This document shows, piece by piece, positions 9,961 to 21,509 of a stretch of DNA of 64,000 nucleotides (the first letter of the stretch is position 1; each line of letters opens with the position of its first letter). This DNA comes from Malachius bipustulatus. Its lineage: Eukaryota > Arthropoda > Insecta > Coleoptera > Melyridae. The notes beneath the pieces are model-generated. The model was given only the letters and a program-made list of their open reading frames with translations. It was not told the DNA's origin and did not search any database. The translations under genes and the position numbers were made by a program. The stretch covers positions 15,627,507 through 15,691,506 of the forward strand of contig OU342632.1 in the NCBI GenBank assembly GCA_910589415.1. Reading direction: 5' to 3'.

Positions 9961-11101
9961 GAAAAACTAAAAACCTCAGAAAAGATATAGGTATGTGAGA
10001 TACGACTTAAGGTACAATAATAAATTTTGACTTACATCATGACCTTTTGCAAGGAATGACCTGTTTTCATGTATAATTTCAGATTGGAATATGAAGGGGG
10101 TTAAAAAAAACGGGTATTCGAATATTCCATGAACATTTTTTTTGCTTATTTTAATAAAGCTGCCTAAAAAATGTTGTATGCATCTCGAGCGTGAAATTAT
10201 TGTGCCTTCGAATAAGCTTTTTTCTTTCATTTTAAAACGTTTCATTCTAAAGCGCCAAAGTTCAATTTCGCGGGCCAGATACATAAATAACCCTATTTTA
10301 ATTTCTTAAATTTTTGGGTATTTCCTTAAAAACCTTGCTAATATCAATAACTGCTTAATTATTGTTAAGAAAAATAACTAAAGATGTGTTTTTTGAGCCT
10401 TCTTTGCGATTCGGTAATAGATGGATGGGACCCAAAAATATAAAAAAGCGAGTAGCTATAGGAAGCCATATAATATGAATTTATATCTCTATGACATTCC
10501 CAGGGGAGTGCCTCAATTATTATTCTGCGGATACGAGGCGACCTCGGGTTGTAATTAGCCTTGACCCGGAAATGTTCTCTTGGCTCTCTTTGAAAATAGA
10601 ATGGAACAATATATTTTTTTTAGAGATTATTGCTTTATGTCAGTTCTGTTTCTCGTTGTACCTGGGTATAATCGCAGCCTCCTAAAGGGAAAAAAATTCC
10701 TAAAAGAATACCGATAAAGACTGTTTATGCAATTAATCTCTCGGGGGAAATTGTATGTAGATACTTATGAAAACTCCATGGTCCTGTTTTATGTGTCAGA
10801 GTCAAATCGTATTAGAAATAATCGCGTTTTATTTTTTTCTTTATAAGATAATAAAAATGAGAAAAAAAATTGACAGAACATGATGGCCGTTTTGCATTAA
10901 ATTTCATTCTGTACTATTTTTCAAGAAAATATCATATTGTTACTTATTTATTGTTATAGCTGTATCATAAATATCTATATTTTTGTTAAATGTTCACATT
11001 ATTTCTTAATACGCAAAAGCGTGTACAATTCTACATTCATAAAAAAAGAAATGTTGGTATGTTCATTGAATCCTGAATTGATGACTGGAATATTTAATAT
11101 A
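9961..11101. other. AT-rich stretch without recognised gene
   Basis: A 102-codon open frame on the minus strand (9976-10284) has no recognisable motifs and lies in AT-rich sequence. I do not call it a gene. Confidence 0.4.
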
Positions 11102-11934
11102 CAGGCTGTCCCAGCTTATTCGAAGCCGTCTCTGTAGGCCAAACGATGGATTTTTTACAAAAAATTTTAGCACATTCAAGTACAGGATCGCAATGGCCAA
11201 AATTTAAAATTATTTTGGGGTATACAGAGTGTACCCATATGACAGTGGCATATCAAAGTTATGTTTTTTTAAATGGAATGCGCCTATGTTATTGCATTTT
11301 TAGAATTTCTGAAAAGGGAAAATAAGATTGGCTTTTACAGTTGGTGTTTAAATTCAGAAGTTTTTGAGTTATAAACAAGTGAAAATCGCCATTTTTCAAG
11401 TTCAAGGCCCTGTATAACGAAAACGGTTCAAGATAGAGAAAAACGGCTTACATGTCCCTATTTTAACTTTTCATGTACTATCCTATGATGTGGATGAAAT
11501 GTTTATACAGGGTGATAAAAAATTTGAAAAATTCTGAGATTTCCCCACGTGTCGCCAAATAAAAAAATCAAAGAAAGTACAAATGTTTCTACACCATTGG
11601 ATAGTACCTACATGAAAAGTTAAAATATTAGGGACATGTAAGCCGTTTTTCTCTATCTTTAGCCGTTTTCGTTGTACAGAGCCTTGAACTTGAAAAATGA
11701 CGATTTTCACTTGTTTATAACTCAAAAACTGTTAAAAATGCAATAACATAGGAGCTTTCCATTAAAAAAAAAACATAACTTTGATATGTCACTGTCATAT
11801 GGGACACTCTTTATACTCCAAAATAATTTTAAATTATGGCGATTGTGATTCTGTACTTGAATTTTCAAAAAATTTTTTGAAAAAGTCCATCGTTTGGCCT
11901 TAAGAGACCGCTTCGAATAAGCTGGGACACCCTG
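11102..11934. mobile_element. Long hairpin element with concentric arms
   Basis: Tips are CAGGCTGTCCCAGCTTATTC (left) and GAATAAGCTGGGACACCCTG (right), each next to TA. The arms (to about 11500 and from about 11590) are near complementary for roughly 350 bases. Inner landmarks mirror each other about one axis near 11518: CAGAGTGTACCCATATGACA at 11225 and TGTCATATGGGACACTCT ending near 11811. Inside are the shared core blocks GGGACATGTAAGCCG and AACAAGTGAAAATCG. The centre carries TATACAGGGTGATAAAAAAT. No coding capacity. Confidence 0.88.
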
Positions 11935-12159
11935 TATATTTTGTCGTGCACAGTTCAATCAATTGCAAATTCAATCTAATAATTCAAAGAAAGCGGCTTG
12001 ATTTCAAAATTATTCTAGAAGCTGTTACTGATTGATTGATTATCCGATATCAACCCCCATGCCATCCCCATCCGCGTAGCGCATAACCAGCTGGTAAGTT
12101 AGGTAAACTCCGAAGAATATCAAATAAGCAAAAGCTAAAATTTCATTTCGCTTTTTATA

Positions 12160-12201
12160 AGGTATAAGTCTAAAGACCGTAGGTATAAGTCTAAAGACCG
12201 T
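12160..12201 (+). repeat. Perfect 21-base tandem duplication
   Basis: AGGTATAAGTCTAAAGACCG plus T occurs twice in direct succession, 12160-12180 and 12181-12201. Confidence 0.9.
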
Positions 12202-14689
12202 GTAAGAACATGTGCTTTAATCGAGATTTACCTGTGCAGAATTTTTTTAGACCCAAGCACTTTGTTTGCTTTTCTCCCACGCTGCTTCATCGAGTAAAAA
12301 TCGTACCAGCAGATGTTGGTGTCAGGTGTCCATTATAAACTTACATCGCTATTCAATACAATGCATTTTATTCTGTTGTACAGTTATTTGCTGATGATGT
12401 TGCTTTTGCTTCTGCTTTACGATGTTTATGTATGAGAATCGCATTCAAAATTACTGTTAGTTAAGTAATTGTCTTATATGCCTACTCGCTTTAATTGGTT
12501 TGTTTTTTCAGTATCTATTTAAATACTTAATTGATTATGTCTAATTGAAAAAATCCTTTCTACTTACAAAGCAAGTAGGTAGGAGGTACTAAAATTTGCA
12601 TTATGTTAGAGATCTTTTATAAAGTTCGGAAAATTAACCGGCTTAGTAAAACTGAAAAAAGAAGAAACAAATAGATTATTTTTGAAAAAAATAGTAAGTA
12701 TAGAAAATGAATTAAAGAAATAGCAATAAGTCATATCATAATCCCTATCATGGTGGAACATTTGGCGAAACCGTTGTAAAGAATCGTCATTATGGTTTGC
12801 ATGTTTCTATGTTTGTGGCATTCATTAATGTCCCTCACCTCACAAGTATCAGATAGTTCTGGGATAAGAGGAATCAAGCCTTTTACGATGAATAATTTTT
12901 AAACGTGTTTGGGGTACTGCTTAAAATCATCAGGTGCCCAACATACCAAAGTGGCTGTCATATCAAATCACATCATAAATGTGTCATGAAAGGAAACATA
13001 ATTGTTAACTCGTGTGAGTATTGAAATTCTCATCAGAATACGTTCGATTCTTATTCATTGAAGGCATCTTCTTCTGCGATTAAAACCTGTCCAATAGGAT
13101 TGATTAAAAGTAACAATTAAAAGTAAAATACTTACTTTCGGGCTTATGAAAAATCGCTGTTTTCACAAAGGAAAAAGCTTCGCTTGCAAACAAAGATAAT
13201 AATTTTGTGCTTTCGTTAGTGACAATCAGCATCTGCGGTTATAATTCGCGATTCCACTATAACCTTTCTTGACGATAAGTGCAGCTTTCCGACTGCAGAA
13301 GCATTTATTACAATAAGTAACGCTGGCTTTGAAAACAAGCAGCACTTAAACAAGCTTTTAGGAATATGTGCAATTAGCTTTTTAGAAAAAATACCTATCA
13401 AAAATAATCTTCCATTGCTAGCTTGGTGATAATTTGATCTACTCGAGGTCATTTTTAGTCTAGGAAATAATAATTATAATAATATTTTTGGGATTTCATG
13501 CAACATTTAGGTCAGTTTTTTCATATCTTTTCCTCTTATAATAACTGTGCAAACGTATGGAAAATTTAAAATCGAATTTACGGGATGATACCATAAAAGC
13601 ACAATAATCTCTTTACACCGAATATAACATCAATAAAAGATTCTATACATGATTTAATTATTTAAACTCACATCAGATAAGGCGAAGTAACTCTGTCCAG
13701 TTTAATATTTTGTGGTATGTAGGTAGTTAGCTCAACAGAAAGATTTCTCGTTAAGGTTAATGATCACGGGAGTTACTAAAATTAAATTAGGTGCAACGAA
13801 TAGGAAGCTTGGGGTCTAAATAATTTTCTAAAAAGTTTCCTTTGATTAAAATAATTTCACCGACAAAAATATACCAAATAATCCTGAGGGAAAATCCTTT
13901 TATTTACTGTGCAGAAAAATTTTGAGATTATTCGTTAATTTAAGTTGTTAATAAACTTGTCTCTTGTGGCAAGGTAAAGACGGAATCATGATACTTGTTT
14001 TTAAAGGAAAAGTCGCGACTGATGAAGTAAAAAAAGTAATTTGCAACTGAAAAGAAAAGTCATTTGCAGTTAAAGATGAAATTGCATCATTCAAGGAAAA
14101 ATACTCACTCCATCAGCTGATGCGGTCTAGAGAGAAAAATGTAATTTGCAGTCAGAACGCCAATTGCCTCGGTTGCAATAAAAGATAAAATCATTTATTT
14201 GTCATCTCTTAGATTATGGGATAGGTATTGAACAGAGTGGCACGTTACATCTTGAAGTTATTAATTTAATGAAAATTTTGATATAAAATATTACTGACAC
14301 TATTATCTAAGTGTGATCGCTTTCTCACAGTTTTCTCCCAGGATATTTTTAAATGAAGAATACATTGTTTATCCTACATTTTTAAGAAAATTGAACTTTG
14401 TCGACTTTACGGAGACAAAGAAAGTGCCCCTTTCCACGGTTAGGCGGCAAAATAAATTTCACGTTTTCACGCTAGAGGACGACTGCATATGGGATCGATT
14501 TGGTCAAGTCATTTCCATATGATCATTTTTTTTTCTCACATTTGATATACCACCCGAAAATGGGAAGGTAAGCCTGGATCTCGTATCGGCCGGATTTTAG
14601 GGGTGGTGGGCGTTTGGAGTGAAATGGAGTATTTCCCTATTTTAACATATTTACGTTTTTTTTTTTGTACCAACCTCTTATCGTTATGA

Positions 14690-14830
14690 GACATGGTGAG
14701 AAATCTATGAAATGACTGAAATGAAAATCGTAATTTTTCTATTTTGACAGCAATTTACACCGAAAACGGAAACGGCTTACATGTCCCTGTATTAACTTTT
14801 TATAATGTGCTACTTTATGATATAGGAATA
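14690..14830. repeat. Decayed half-arm of the hairpin core
   Basis: Contains AATGAAAATCGTAATTTTT, GAAAACGG and ACGGCTTACATGTCCCT in the order found in one arm of the 11-kb hairpin. The opposite arm is not visible nearby. Confidence 0.55.
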
Positions 14831-16374
14831 TCTTCTAAAATCATATTTATTCAGTTGTCTCTGCGAGCACACAAGCCTCATGTATCTCCCTCTACAGTTT
14901 AAACATGGTTACATATATGTCATTTTCGATTTGGCACGTGGCTATGTTTGTTTTAGGAACAATTGAAACAATGCGTGTAGGTACTCCGAATTTAATCAGA
15001 CTTGAGTCATTGACATAATGAAGTAATCGTAGGTAGATCTTCTATCACCAGTAAAATGTATACAATACTATCGAAAAACACAAAGCATATAAATTTGTGA
15101 CGTCAGTAGTTCCACATGTGCATGCAAATAGGCGCTATGACGCCCCTTTCCTATTGTTTTAACACGGGAGCTATTTGTTACCTCTACTTCACCCATAATA
15201 CTTGAATCGCATATCTGATGAAGACAATGACCTACAATTTACTCGTTATAGTTTGGTTAAAGCACTGTTAGAACTAGGTGTTTGTGTAATGAGGTAAAAT
15301 AACAATACAGGGAAGATGAGAGTAAATATTTTTAAAAGGTACTCTTTTTTCATGGGCAGTCACTTTCAATTTCTTAATTACAGCAACTTTCAGTACCTCG
15401 CAGTGAAAAGTAATCATTCATTCATCAATAAGAATGGGGTGAAAGTTTAAAATGATGAAACTATATATAGTCGCAGTATAGTGTTCTGTTTTGAAGCTGC
15501 TCTTATAGTCATTGAAAAGAACACAAAGAGGAAGTGAAAACATGTGACAGGAATCATTGAAGGGTTTAAATTATTCTATACTCAAGAATCTTTCTTAAAC
15601 CTTATAACTGTATAAGCATCATTTTTGTGCTACTTCTGTGAAGTCAATTTTTTAATAAAATTTTGTTGTTTTATTTTATTTAAGAAACCGATCACTTGAT
15701 CAGTATCCCCCTTTTAATTAAATTATGTTCAAATTTAGATGACTGATCGTAGCAGTCGGTGACGAATCTAGGAAGAGCTATAGGGGTTATAACCCAGAAC
15801 AGCAAAAAACCATCAAGAGCGACAAAATTTAGGAAAGGCGCATGGAAAAAACAGGCCACCTAGACCACAACTCACAACAGGTTTTGAATTATTATTTTTT
15901 TATCAACTGATATTGGCTTTATTGAAGGATTCTTGAACAGACCGGGAAAGCCCAACATCCTGACAGACGCCGATGGTCTGTCGGCATTGACTGGATGAAG
16001 CTGCCAATTTACTCGGAGTAAAGTGTAGCAGGAAATAATTAATAATTTATAATAATGAGATTTCCAGCAGTGCGTTTTTTTGTGAACTCTCCCATGCATT
16101 TGGACCACACAACATCATGGCGATCCGGTAGTTTTTATTAAGTATATTTGATTAGCAGTTACTTAATTATTTTCATTACTTTTTCGAAACTGTTGAATGG
16201 TTTATACACTTCTTGAAAATTAAGTGAAGAGTTATAAGTTGTAAGTGAAAAGATTTAATTAATTACCACTATGATTTAAATACAACTATTAGTAGAATCA
16301 ACTCCAAAACTAGCTCCAGACTATACTTTGAAAAAACAGAGTATTTCCGAAATCCGCACAGATTTCGTTAATTT

Positions 16375-17085
16375 TCAAACGCCATTCGTTTTTCCACATT
16401 TTTACACGTTTGTCCAACAAGAATTTTGGTTTGTCCATGCATCCTCCAAACGAAAGTTACGGCACTAGAAAAATTCACAGCAGCAGCAAATGCGAAATTT
16501 CATAAAATTCAAACGGCAAACGTTTGTCCTCGATTTTGCACGTTTATTTAATCAAAATTTTCGTTTGTCCTCTCCCTCCCTCCTCAAAGATCGACAAAGG
16601 AGAATAATAAACAAACAGTCATATTTATGAACTTAAGAAGCATTAAAGTGCCTATATTGAAGAAAATGCAGTCGGAAGTAGTCTGGGCCAAATACTGTTA
16701 TACTTTTTATGTTTAGTTTTAACAGTGCGTAACTGTCAGTTCAAGTTGTTTATAAGAGTATTTTTTTATAAAGTCTTTATTGGCACTTTCTATTGTGGGG
16801 TATTGAATTAGGCCGTTTGAATTTTATAAAAATTAGCATTTGGTGCTGCGGTAAATTTTTTAAGGGAGGAATAAACGAAAATTTTGTCTGGAAAAACATA
16901 AACAAACCGTGGAAAAACGAATGCCGTTTGAATGTTATGAAAATTTGCATTTGATGCTGCTGTCATTTTTTTTTTTGGAGGGTGGAAAAACGAAAATTTT
17001 GGTTGGACAAATGTAAACAAATCCTGGACTAATGAATGGCGTCTAGATTTTATAAAAAATCGCATTTAGTGGTGCCAACTTCACT
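16375..17085. mobile_element. Foldback-like element with repeated inverted units
   Basis: The right side (16806-17085) has about three direct copies of a 110-125-base unit. Its landmarks are GCCGTTTGAATTTTAT, AATTTGCATTTGGTGCTGC, ACGAAAATTTTG and GGACAAA..TAAACAAA. The left side (16375-16600) carries about two inverted copies, for example GCCATTCGTTTTTCCACA and GCAGCAGCAAATGCGAAATT. The axis is near 16710, with an unrelated AT-rich core at about 16600-16800. This layout of tandem subunits within inverted ends resembles foldback transposons. No transposase is present. Confidence 0.75.
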
Positions 17086-17089
17086 AAGC

Positions 17090-18770
17090 TCATTTCTATA
17101 TTGCCCAGTTCTGTTTTTATTACTCAGCTCATATAGCAGACAGAAGTCCATGCACATTTTGCTGCACATGCATCCAGAATGCACCATTGAGATTACGGGG
17201 TCCACCAGGTGGCGATAACGGTGGCTTACTACGTGCCTGGCATTCGAACACACCGCAGAATTCCATTCCGTGACGGACGGGATCGCGACATAATCACCTA
17301 TTAGCGTACTCACGGACGTTCAACTCACAAGAGAACAGTTAGATACTCTGCGCGTGGATTGATGCGGCATTGTTGCTAGATTTTAAGAAAAGTAATGGCA
17401 GAGAGGGAAATTATGTGATAGAGCAAATCGAAAATTAAAGGGAAAAGTAGAAGGAACTCAAAATATTTATAGTCGCTCCCATAACTCATACATTAATGAC
17501 GCTTAATGACATTAAATTTTACTGGGAAAAATATTCAGAAAATTTAAATACAGTTCCGAAGATGGATAAGTAGAGTATTTAATGATAAGGTAGAGCTGTG
17601 TACGGTTTTTTCTCTTTTTTGGTTTTATTGTAGCTTATACCAGTTTCCTGTAATTATTGGAATTAAAAGCGACATCAACTTATTAAGTGGAAAACTTTGA
17701 AAAAAAATGTGAAGTGCTAATCACTTCAGAATGACGAGTTTCATCTGTCGATCAAGTCAGAATTAAAATATCTAGTCATTTTAATTAGGTCATTCGCCAC
17801 GACATGCTGATGAAACCTTTCTCTCGTCAACTTTCAACTAAGGTAATTTTAATTTTTTCATACTTTCACGCAAAATTTTATCGAATTGGTAAGAAAGGTA
17901 TTTTGAATAACTGGTGATTGTGGTAGCTGGAAAATACCTCCATAAAACTTTTCAATTATTAGGTCCAGTGGTTACTAAATAGATAAGTTGCATTTTGATC
18001 TTTTAGCCGTAACTTACGCTAAAATTGCATGTATGCCTCAGATATCACAACCTGTTATTATTATAAATTACCTATTCACGTTTTCTGGAGACGGTTTAGA
18101 TCCAAATCCAACCATACCAAAATACCAACAAAACAGGATATCTATAGGTTCTGATCCTGGTATATTTCGTCACTCAAATTAATTTGCTCCCAAAACTAAA
18201 ACACTTAAGGACCAATCATTATTCAAAGCTCTTTTGCGTTTTTCTATTACTTCATAGAAAGTTCTGTTCTAATCTACAACTCCCAATATCATAAACGTAT
18301 GTGCATGTATACATCGCCATTTTGGATTTTAATTGAAAAAAGGATGTGCTGCGATGTGTCCCAGATGTGCTATCACGTGCTGTGTTGAAAAAATATCTAG
18401 TTAATGGTTTTTATAGGGTTAACACTGCTTTTATACGCAGTTACCAGCACTTTTTTTTCTTAAAAACGCGAGGTGTTATAACTTGCTTCCAGTGTGCGGC
18501 TATGTGCCGTAGAGAGAGAGAGAGAAAGAAATGACAAAATTTGTGATTTTTGGACAAAAAAAAATTTATTTTCTTAAATTTATTACACTTATGCATTAAC
18601 TTAGTCCCCCTTTTCATTTTATCTTAAAAACGTAGGTTGTTCCGTAATGTGCTCCGGTGGCGCTGCCATGTGCCATATACAAAGGAAAAAATTCGGCTTT
18701 CAGTAAAAAATAAAGGGCGGATAATATGAACTTGTAAAAAACTCTCATTTTATTCAAAAAAGTGGAAATA
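17090..18770. other. Interval with a short GC-richer segment
   Basis: Bases 17130-17380 are clearly richer in G+C and CpG than the surroundings (for example GTGACGGACGGGATCGCGAC), but no coding motif was recognised in any frame. The rest is AT-rich, with an (AG)n run near 18513-18525. Confidence 0.35.
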
Positions 18771-18777
18771 TATATAT

Positions 18778-19681
18778 AGGGTGGGCCATCTAGCGTTCAA
18801 GTCATTACGACTTGACAGATTGTTAGTTGAAAGTCTGAAGTTTACGAAATGGTGCTCTATACGCTTGAAGAAAACTGGGATATATTATTGAAAACTTACT
18901 TCCAAGGTGCTGAGTCTTCTACCCAAACTGTGAGAAATTTACAAAAAAAAAGAGCAAAAATCGAGTGCCTCCACGTCAAGTTGTGGACAATTTCATGAAG
19001 CGAGCTCGTGCAACTGGTTCGTTGGTTGCCAAAATAACTCGTTCCCGCTCTTGTTCAGTGCGTACACCTGAAAATATTGCTGCTGTTGCACAGAATGTGG
19101 CCGAACATCCATCAACATCAACTCGTCATCGTTCACAAGAAATGAACATTTCTCGAACTTCTCTGCGGCGAATTTTGCATTAGGACCTCGGTATGCACGC
19201 TTACAAGGTTCAATTAGTCCAACAATTGAAGCCTCATGACCATATGATGCGTTTTCGGTTCACGCAATGGGCTGAAGATCAATTGGCCGAAGATGGGCAT
19301 TTTTACCGAAAAATCATCTTTTCAGATGATGCTCATTTCCACCTCGGAGCTGCGATTTGAGTCCGTTGGACTATTTTTTGTGGGGAGCAGTTAAGGATAA
19401 ATGTTACGCAAATCATCCAGAGATGATTGAGGCTTTGAAACATGAAATCGAAGTTGCCATTCACGAGATTGAAGCCCGAACAATCGAAAATGTATTGAAA
19501 AATTGGGTTGTTCGGATGGGGTACTGTCGGGCCAGCCGTGGCAGCCATTTAAATGAAATTGTGTTTCATTCATAAATTTCAATGTTTAATCTTTCTAATA
19601 AAACCGGAAATTTGAAAAAATATTCACTAGTTTCGTTTTTATTGAATTTTCAAAATGCAACTTTTATATGGCCCACCCTAT
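18778..19681 (+). mobile_element. Internally deleted mariner-like element with intact ends
   Basis: Ends are AGGGTGGGCCAT (left) and ATGGCCCACCCT (right), each flanked by TATA, consistent with a TA target duplication. Between them lies a defective transposase gene (next entry). At about 900 bases it is shorter than an autonomous mariner of roughly 1.2-1.4 kb because the catalytic centre has been removed. Such copies can be mobilised in trans if a full-length relative exists elsewhere; that is inference. Confidence 0.9.
18849..19575 (+). pseudogene. Mariner-like transposase with catalytic core deleted
   Basis: The start ATG is at 18849: MVLYTLEENWDILLKTYFQG. A run of A near 18945 shifts the frame, after which RVPPRQVVDNFMKRARATGS (helix-turn-helix region) and SVRTPENIAAVAQNVAEHPS continue. 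A TAG at 19181 replaces a residue before DLGMHAYKVQLVQQLKPHDH. The first catalytic block FYRKIIFSDDAHFHL is present. It then jumps, at about 19350, in another frame to CDLSPLDYFLWGAVKDKCYA, which belongs near the end of the DDE domain. The stretch holding the second aspartate (DGAxxH) is missing. The C-terminus ends SRGSHLNEIVFHS. Defects: one frameshift, one stop, one internal deletion. Confidence 0.9.
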
Positions 19682-19689
19682 ATAAATTT

Positions 19690-20451
19690 TTGTCTCTATA
19701 GCCTATGAGACCACAACCGGATCATATTACAGGTCAACTCGGGGTTTTAAAATAAAAATAAATAGCGGATACCTAGTTGTAAAAAAATATTATTTTGCTC
19801 CATAAAATTTACAAATTCCCAACTTTTATCTCCATGGTACATAGCAGCAAAGTCAGAGCACATAACAGCACAAATCGAGTTATGAAAAGCAAAAAAGGCG
19901 GTGCTAACTTTGTAAAAAAATACCCTGTAAAAACCATACCCTTATTTTTTCATATCAAATGGCGGTGTTAACTTCATGCTCATCAAAAACGCAATGTTCT
20001 TTCTAATAGTTTACATAAAAAGATGTAAATGATCAATATTCCATTCCATTATATCCCAGAAAATATTTTTTGACATTTATAAAATGTTGTGGACACAAAT
20101 CAGAAAAATAGCTTCACTCGGATCGCTCATGATTTTTTTTAATACATAATATCCACGGTGAGGTGCGAGAACCGTGGAGTAGGTATTCATAAATGGAAAA
20201 ATAGATTGGCCTGAAGTCTTAAAATTTGTACATGATACCTATTTTGAATTTCGACGAACTGAACTAAAACACTTACAACCCCATACTATTTTCCGTTATA
20301 CCGGGAGTTGCCATCAATTTTCTTATTTTAAATATGTCAGCCTTTATATATTATTTGTATAGATATAATCTCTATACAAAGTAATAAAAAATCGTCAAAA
20401 TAAAAATTGAGAAAAATTTTAAAAATATTTCTGTATCACAATAGAGAATAG
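19690..20451. other. AT-rich stretch without recognised gene
   Basis: A short hairpin, TTTGTATAGA with TCTATACAAA, lies near 20352-20378. Nothing else recognised. Confidence 0.4.
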
Positions 20452-20560
20452 TACATGAAAATTTAGAATAGGGACATGTAAACCGTTTTCCGAGATATTG
20501 AACCGTTTTCAATGTGCGCCGCCGCTTTGAAAAAGTAAAATTGCAATTTTAATTTGTTAT
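20452..20560. repeat. Half-arm of the hairpin core
   Basis: Contains TAGGGACATGTAAACCGTTT, GAACCGTTTTCAATGTGC and AATTTGTTAT in core order. It is cut off at 20561, where the next hairpin begins, so the partner arm was lost or displaced. Confidence 0.65.
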
Positions 20561-20561
20561 A

Positions 20562-20991
20562 CCGGGTGTCCCATTAGCACGGGATTCTTCTCTGGCAGCT
20601 TTATTTTTGAAGATATAAAAAAAAGATGAGGGAGAAAAACTGTATGGTTTGAAGAGATCTACAACCAAAAATAATTATTAATTATACAGCGTGGCCCAAT
20701 ATCGCTGTACGCCTTACAACTTTGTTATTTTAAATAGGACACTCTATTATACTATTACATTTTTAGATTGTCTGAGAAAATTCAGTAAGAATGACTTTCA
20801 CTGTTTGAGTTTAAACTGAATAGCTTTTGAGTTATAAACAAGTGAAAATCGCCTGTATAGCACCCTGTATAGCTGAAAATTATTTTAGGTTGTAGATCTC
20901 TTCAAACCATACAATTTTTCTCCCTCATCATTTCTTCTAACTTCAAAAATAAAACTGCCAGAGAAGAATCCCGTACGAATGGGACACCCGG
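20562..20991. mobile_element. Hairpin element with CCGGGTG tips, 430 bp
   Basis: Tips CCGGGTGTCCCATTAGCAC and GAATGGGACACCCGG, flanked by TA. The arms (to about 20685 and from about 20879) are complementary and include GGATTCTTCTCTGGCAG and GTTTGAAGAGATCTACAACC. The loop holds a segment related to one arm of the 31-kb hairpin (GGCCCAATATCGCTGTACGC), so the loop is a foreign or captured piece. Confidence 0.88.
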
Positions 20992-21221
20992 TATATGTGT
21001 ATATAAGTCATACGTAACCCTTTACAAACTGTACCTGTAAAAACGATTCTTTTCGATTTTTTCGGACAATCTGAAAATATAATAATATACAGGATGTCCA
21101 ATTTAAAATAAGAATGTTGATGGTTACTTCCGAAAAAACTGAAAAATCTAGTTTATTCTATTATTGAAAATTAATTAATAATTTTTTGTATAATAAGTCA
21201 TCAAAAGTTATCCATTTAATA

Positions 21222-21507
21222 TTATAAAAAATTTCTAAGCCGACTTATATCCTAAAGTTTTCATAAAGGTCAACTTTTGTTTTTCTTTTGACGGTCATAT
21301 TATTTTTTTATGACGTTCGGTATAAAAGAAATCATAGAAACCAAAAATTATTAACATTTGAAAAAAAGAAGAATAAGACTTTGGATTTTTTTATGTAATT
21401 AATTTTTGGTTTCCATTTTTATTTATACCGAACGACATAAAATAAATAATAGAAGGACTGTGAGAAAAACGAAAACTCTAGATCCTAGTCAGCTTTGAAA
21501 TTTTTTA
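21222..21507. repeat. Palindrome abutting the next hairpin
   Basis: Left AAAAATTTCTAAGCCGACTT and GACGTTCGGTATAAAAGAAA mirror right CCGAACGAC and CAGCTTTGAAATTTTTTAT. The centre is near 21365. Its right end is exactly where the 21510 hairpin starts. A tip-like ACAGGATGTCC lies upstream at about 21089. Confidence 0.75.
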
Positions 21508-21509
21508 TA

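Larger units (their letters stand above)
11935..16374. other. Long AT-rich interval, no gene recognised
   Basis: Contains a 21-base tandem duplication at 12160-12201 and a decayed hairpin core arm at about 14690-14830. Open frames of 60-80 codons at 13216, 14313 and 15872 show no motif I know. A TATATATAG near 15470 is isolated. Confidence 0.4.

Noticed and set aside
9976..10284. 102-codon minus-strand open frame
   Set aside because: AT-rich composition, no motif, and no promoter or splice support.
15440..15560. TATATATAG near 15470 as a promoter
   Set aside because: The downstream ATG near 15540 is followed at once by a stop (ATGTGA), and no exon or donor is visible.
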